64,000 nt of DNA from Gramella sp. AN32 (lineage in GTDB: Bacteria > Bacteroidota > Bacteroidia > Flavobacteriales > Flavobacteriaceae). Below, piece by piece: positions 63,738-64,000 of this stretch; positions within the stretch are counted from its first letter, which is position 1, and each line of letters opens with the position of its first letter. The stretch covers positions 62,001-126,000 of the forward strand of contig NZ_QEYO01000001.1 of the NCBI RefSeq assembly GCF_023718305.1, given 5' to 3'. The position numbers were made by a program, and so were the translations under genes. Under the pieces are notes generated by a model that saw only the letters and a program-made list of their open reading frames with translations, did no database searches and was not told the DNA's origin.

Positions 63738-64000
63738 GCTTCAAGTCGCTCTAGTTCTGTAGTGATAAATTTTCTCCACTTCATCTCCGCTTCGGTATTC
63801 TCACTATGATCTGTTTCCTTATCGAATTTTCTTTGCATCACATCCCGCTGCTTTTCCATCTTCTGATAAATACCATTCAGGTCTCTTCGAATATTTCTGC
63901 CAATTTCATATTCCTGTAAGGCCTTTCTAAGCTTCCTCGCGTAGATTTCAGAAATATCAAAATGGGCCTGTTCATGGGCCAGGAGATAAGCATCTTTTTC
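63725..64000 (-). CDS. Protein with HEQAH motif, C-terminal part (partial)
   Basis: The reverse strand is open from the window edge to a TAA at 63727-63725, giving 91 residues. It begins with EKDAYLLAHEQAHFDISE and continues with a basic, helical and coiled tail. HEQAH fits the zinc motif HExxH of secreted Bacteroidota peptidase-like proteins, possibly DUF922-like, but the upstream part is missing. It overlaps the nitronate monooxygenase gene by 13 bases. Confidence 0.65.
   Translation of the reverse strand, partial: EKDAYLLAHEQAHFDISEIYARKLRKALQEYEIGRNIRRDLNGIYQKMEKQRDVMQRKFDKETDHSENTEAEMKWRKFITTELERLEAYSK

Overview
The window is a stretch of chromosome from a low-GC marine-type member of the Flavobacteriaceae (Bacteroidota), most like the Gramella/Salegentibacter/Zunongwangia group; the genus is inferred from protein character and gene order only. 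The evidence is gldI, a subtilase with a type IX secretion (T9SS) sorting tail, the bacillithiol gene bshB1, paired DUF368 genes, many short lipoproteins with an S-C lipobox, and promoters of the Bacteroidota form TTG-N18-21-TAnnTTTG just upstream of start codons. Ribosome-binding sites are weak or absent, and several genes start with GTG or TTG. I found no transposase, integrase, phage gene, CRISPR array or rRNA. The only RNA gene seen is tRNA-His(GTG).

Layout. 1-4.2 kb: end of recF, a lipoprotein, a DUF721 gene, ndk (reverse), then nrnA-gldI-cyclophilin/FKBP. 4.2-13.5 kb: pepD (reverse), a DUF3810 membrane metalloprotease, two exported amidohydrolase-fold proteins, a TrmH/SpoU rRNA methylase and an M48 protease. 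13.5-17.6 kb: rel, a Fur-family regulator and purA. 17.6-19.3 kb: two reverse-strand ferritin-like proteins with Tat-type leaders. 19.5-29.2 kb: an OstA/LptA-like protein, a class III aminotransferase, a TPR protein, tandem DUF368 transporters, aroE and a large DUF349 protein. 29.2-32.6 kb (reverse): mazG, a lipoprotein, tRNA-His, bshB1 and cystathionine gamma-synthase. 32.7-40.1 kb: alcohol dehydrogenase and a PH-domain protein, hutI-hutG, then reverse DUF1622 and trehalase, a GNAT and an MBL-fold lipoprotein.

40.2-52.6 kb: a small exported protein and sucC (reverse), an MFS transporter, lysA, a Na+/H+ antiporter (reverse), a membrane-anchored protein with kinase-like motifs followed by an esterase, a cupin and second MFS transporter, DUF1801, a secreted HELGH protein and a GH3-family protein (reverse). 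52.8-54.9 kb: a tight four-gene unit encoding an AhpD-like protein, a histidine kinase lacking its ATPase domain, a single-domain response regulator and a DUF3820 protein. 54.9-64 kb: pyrG, yidC, a MORN-type protein, a lipoprotein, mnmA, a T9SS subtilase, nitronate monooxygenase and the end of a reverse-strand gene with an HEQAH motif.

Most of this is housekeeping: nucleotide metabolism (ndk, purA, pyrG, mazG), stringent response (rel), envelope assembly (ostA-like, yidC, DUF368) and amino-acid metabolism (aroE, lysA, hutIG, cystathionine gamma-synthase). The best candidates for new biology are the kinase-like protein at 45.9 kb, the ATPase-less kinase/receiver pair at 53.4 kb, the amidohydrolase pair in which two of three domains lack the usual metal ligands, and a tRNA-His with two adjacent U-U mismatches in its acceptor stem.
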